Of a stretch of 7,585 bases of DNA, positions 5,993-7,585 are shown piece after piece; the first letter of the stretch is position 1; the number at the start of each line of letters is the position of its first letter. The DNA lies in the NCBI GenBank assembly GCA_946481625.1, contig CAMLOZ010000152.1:1-7585 (forward strand), written 5' to 3'. The translations under genes and the position numbers were made by a program. The notes below the pieces were generated by a model. The model saw only the letters and a list, made by a program, of their open reading frames with translations. It ran no database searches and was not told the DNA's origin. The stretch is from an uncultured Haloferula sp. GTDB lineage: Bacteria > Verrucomicrobiota > Verrucomicrobiae > Verrucomicrobiales > Akkermansiaceae.

Positions 5993-6718
5993 ATGGCCAC
6001 ATCTTCCATCCCCCGTGCCCGGAGGCGATTCCGCTTCGGACATCTCATCCTCATCCTCGTTATCCTCGCGGGCCTCATCGGCGCCGCCCTCCCTTGGATC
6101 CGGAAACAACAACAGGCATCCCTCCAAACCCGGGCCCTCGACAACCTCCGCCAACTCGGCACCGCCCTCTTCGAGTTCGACAGCGAATACGGCACCTTTC
6201 CGGACGACAACACCGCGGAAGACGTGAAGGAGAACACGGGCACCGTCCTCATTCTCTCCGGCCCCTACTCGAACGACTACTTCCGCCAGATCATCGCCGA
6301 AGACCTCGCCAGAGAACGAGCCTTCTGGTGCAAAACCTCCTTCTCCCCGAAGAAGCCCGACGACATCACCGACCCTCCCTCCCGCGCCTTGTAAGCCGGA
6401 GAAGTGGGTTTCAGCTACGTCATGGCGGCCCAAACCGAAGGCCAGAGCAGTTCCGGCGATCCTGGCCGTGCCGTCGTCATCGCACCTTCCTACAAGGCCC
6501 GCGCCGACTGGACCTTTGACTCGCAGCCCTTCAACGGAAAGGCCCTCGTCTTGAAAATCGACAACAGCGTCTCGGCCATGCGCATCGATCCGGGCAACAA
6601 GTTCGTCAGCACCGGTGTCAAAGACCGCTACCTCCAAACCGTCGGTGATGGCGAGCCTTGGGGTTATGTTCAGGAGCGCGTCCTTCGCGCCCCCTTGCCT
6701 GCCGCGAGCCAAGATTGA
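5993..6718 (+). pseudogene. Second pilin-like paralog, interrupted by one in-frame stop codon and lacking the prepilin site
   Basis: Reading frame 5993-6718 (241 codons plus stop) matches the first pilin-like protein along its whole length, with long identical blocks such as FEFDSEYGTFPD, NTAEDVKENTGT, FWCKTSFSPKKPDD, QTEGQSSSGDPGR and a DRYLQT stretch. Codon 134 is TAA (6392-6394), exactly where the first paralog has GAA (Glu132) in ALEAGEVGFSY. A single G-to-T change explains it. The 107 codons after it are still conserved and undamaged. As read, the gene gives a 133-residue N-terminal product; a GTG at 6404 has no well-placed ribosome site. The N-terminus is MATSSIPRARRRFRFGHLILILVILAGL. 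In alignment the cleavage Gly is Arg12 and the Glu5 equivalent is His17, so prepilin peptidase should not process it. It would remain an N-terminally anchored membrane protein. A recent pseudogene is likeliest; a sequencing error or recoding is possible. Confidence 0.85.
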
Positions 6719-6798
6719 TTTCATCTCCGACACCCCTTCCTGACTCCACATGACCACGGGATGCCCCGCGCGGCCGCCAGCCGCAATCCTTGCCCTCC

Positions 6799-6863
6799 AC
6801 CTTGGCCCTCCGTAGGCGCGGTGGTGACACCGCGAAAGCGACTCTCGCGGCCCGCTCCAAGGT
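6799..6863. repeat. Structured hairpin region with GTGA tetraloop
   Basis: An inner perfect 7-bp stem CGCGGTG / CACCGCG (6817-6823 with 6828-6834) closes the loop GTGA, a GNRA-type tetraloop in RNA. An outer 7-bp pair ACCTTGG / CCAAGGT (6799-6805 with 6857-6863) brackets it. Such a unit could be a dispersed intergenic repeat, an RNA structure or a factor-dependent end point. Only its foldability is visible. Confidence 0.4.
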
Positions 6864-6917
6864 TCCGTCGTTCCGCCTTCAGACCAATGCCGTTAAGGAC
6901 TGGATGCAGCCATTGAC

Positions 6918-6953
6918 ACGGATTATACGGATTCAACGGATTTTACGGATAAG
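6918..6953 (+). repeat. Four-unit 9-bp tandem array (ACGGATTNN), left inner arm
   Basis: The units are ACGGATTAT, ACGGATTCA, ACGGATTTT and ACGGATAAG, in perfect register with a constant ACGGAT core and variable last bases. Together with the inverted array at 7024-7059 it forms the inner arms of the nested element. The period of nine and the variable tail argue against a CRISPR or a simple microsatellite. Confidence 0.85.
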
Positions 6954-7023
6954 TATGACGAGCCGAGCAGAACCAAATACTTTCCGGTCTCCGGTTTCAA
7001 AGATCTCTGCCCCGGGATCCGAA

Positions 7024-7059
7024 ATCCCTGCAATCCGTTGAATCCGTATAATCCGCGGC
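7024..7059 (-). repeat. Four-unit 9-bp tandem array (complement of ACGGATTNN), right inner arm
   Basis: On the plus strand the units are ATCCCTGCA, ATCCGTTGA, ATCCGTATA and ATCCGCGGC, which is the same nonamer in reverse orientation. The last three complement the first three units of the left arm. The 24-base core 7032-7055 is a perfect inverted copy of 6919-6942, and the first unit is diverged (ATCCC). Confidence 0.8.
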
Positions 7060-7266
7060 AAACTGCTCCGATGCCTCGTGTGGATGTCCGCCTCCAGAAT
7101 GAGTCCTTAACGGCATTGGCCTTCAGGCGGCTGCCTTTTGCGTCAAAAGAATAGCTCCTCGGAAACCGGACATCCCTTCTTCCAATCTTCACCGCCGATT
7201 CTTGGTATTACCATAATCCTGTCACTCGGGATGGATAGATTCGATAGAGATCAACCATTCTACCGA

Positions 7267-7585
7267 ATGACGAGCGAAGCCACCTCGCCCTCCGTACCCG
7301 CCCGCAGAAAACGATTCCAGTATGGATGGGTCATCGTGGTGATCCTCATCCTTGTGGGGCTGGCCGGTTTGAGTAGCCCGGTGGTTCTGAAATCGAGGAA
7401 AGCGTCGGATCGAACGGAGGCCTTGAACAACATCCGCCAGATCGGAATGTCGTTGTTCGAATTCGACAATGCCTATGGCGGCTTTCCCGATGACGCGACG
7501 GCGATAGAGGTAAGGAAAAAGACCGGAACCGACTTCAAGCTCTCCGGTGAATTCTCGAATGACTACTTCCGTCAACTCATCGCCG
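7267..7585 (+). CDS. Third pilin-like paralog lacking the prepilin site (3' truncated by window end)
   Basis: The first 106 codons are present, from ATG 7267-7269, and the frame is open to the window edge. The body matches the first paralog closely: KASDRTEALNNIRQIGMS, LFEFDNAYGGFPDD, and a FSNDYFRQLIA block at the edge. The N-terminus is MTSEATSPSVPARRKRFQYG followed by the hydrophobic helix WVIVVILILVGLAGLSSPVV. In alignment the cleavage Gly is Arg and the mature Glu5 is Trp. The site is therefore lost, as in the second paralog, and the same R-x-R-F-x-[FY]-G layout is shared. The product should be a single-pass, N-in membrane protein whose C-terminal domain is exported. Codon choice is less C-ending than in the second paralog, suggesting a separate history. 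No Shine-Dalgarno is visible. A weak TTCACC / CATAAT pair (7188-7193, 7212-7217) may be its promoter. Confidence 0.85.
   Translation, partial: MTSEATSPSVPARRKRFQYGWVIVVILILVGLAGLSSPVVLKSRKASDRTEALNNIRQIGMSLFEFDNAYGGFPDDATAIEVRKKTGTDFKLSGEFSNDYFRQLIA

Larger units (their letters stand above)
6873..7130. repeat. Nested inverted-repeat element (about 258 bp) with 29-bp ends
   Basis: The left end 6873-6901 and the right end 7102-7130 are inverted copies with 26 of 29 positions complementary. That includes an unbroken 18 (6884-6901 with 7102-7119; the left copy reads CCAATGCCGTTAAGGACT). Inside, 6919-6942 and 7032-7055 form a second, perfect 24-base inverted pair built from 9-base units. The sequence between the outer and inner arms is not symmetrical (17 bases on the left, 46 on the right). 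There is no transposase frame and I find no target-site duplication. The element resembles a MITE-like or dispersed intergenic repeat. Whether other copies exist cannot be judged from this window. Confidence 0.8.
6719..7266. other. Gene-free interval with repeat structures between pilin-like paralogs two and three
   Basis: No credible gene lies in these 548 bases. The open frames on both strands across 6790-7192 are Arg/Ile-rich or low-complexity translations of the inverted repeats. They contain the same TNAVKD/ANAVKD string on opposite strands because the DNA is palindromic. The interval contains a hairpin region (6799-6863), a nested inverted repeat (6873-7130), and about 135 bases of leader to the third paralog. 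No clear intrinsic terminator follows the second paralog; one of these structures may act as one. Confidence 0.7.

Noticed and set aside
6913..6941. Perfect TTGACA (-35) at 6913-6918
   Set aside because: No acceptable -10 lies 16-18 bases downstream; the sequence there is the nonamer array (ACGGAT).
6918..7059. CRISPR-like array
   Set aside because: Units are 9 bases with no spacers, the two arrays are in opposite orientation, and no cas gene is present.
6790..7192. Small open frames on both strands over the nested inverted repeat
   Set aside because: Their sequence (for example TRIIRIQRILRIS and the shared NAVKD string on both strands) is just the translation of nonamers and palindromic ends.

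Overview
The window looks like a chromosomal segment of a GC-rich, Gram-negative, LPS-making bacterium. It most likely belongs to the Verrucomicrobiota (Verrucomicrobiaceae/Luteolibacter-like). The reasons are lpxK, an RseP-type protease, a Bax-inhibitor-1 protein of the LFAS-VALLFWYVLR subtype, a FAS1 protein, and a pilin-like family of the kind that is greatly expanded in that phylum. Almost no gene has a recognisable Shine-Dalgarno sequence. The taxonomic placement is inference from protein style, not from a search.

Left part (1-2704): the C-terminal end of a site-2 protease (rseP, + strand) runs in from the left edge. It converges on three minus-strand genes: an unidentified multi-spanning membrane protein, a secreted single-domain fasciclin (FAS1) protein, and a seven-helix BI-1/YccA-family membrane protein. 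The FAS1 gene has its own intrinsic terminator, and about 90 bases upstream of its start is a sequence with the invariant bases and exact spacing of a sigma-54 promoter. The BI-1 gene is closed by a second intrinsic terminator.

Middle (2841-4980): lpxK (lipid A 4'-kinase, minus strand) and rph (RNase PH, + strand) are divergent housekeeping genes separated by 142 bases.

Right part (5126-7585): three paralogous pilin-like genes lie in a row on the + strand. The first has a canonical prepilin leader (G/FTLVE) and ends in a strong terminator. The second and third keep the hydrophobic helix and the conserved body but have replaced the prepilin-peptidase site with a basic R-x-R-F-x-[FY]-G-[HW] segment. 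The second carries one in-frame stop (GAA to TAA by comparison with the first) and is otherwise intact to the normal end. The third is cut by the window edge.

The 548-base gap between the second and third paralogs contains a 65-base hairpin region. It also holds a roughly 258-base nested inverted repeat, whose inner arms are four-unit arrays of a 9-base repeat (ACGGATTNN and its complement). The most interesting items are the pilin-like paralog series with its lost processing site, the nested repeat element, and the sigma-54 promoter in front of the FAS1 gene.
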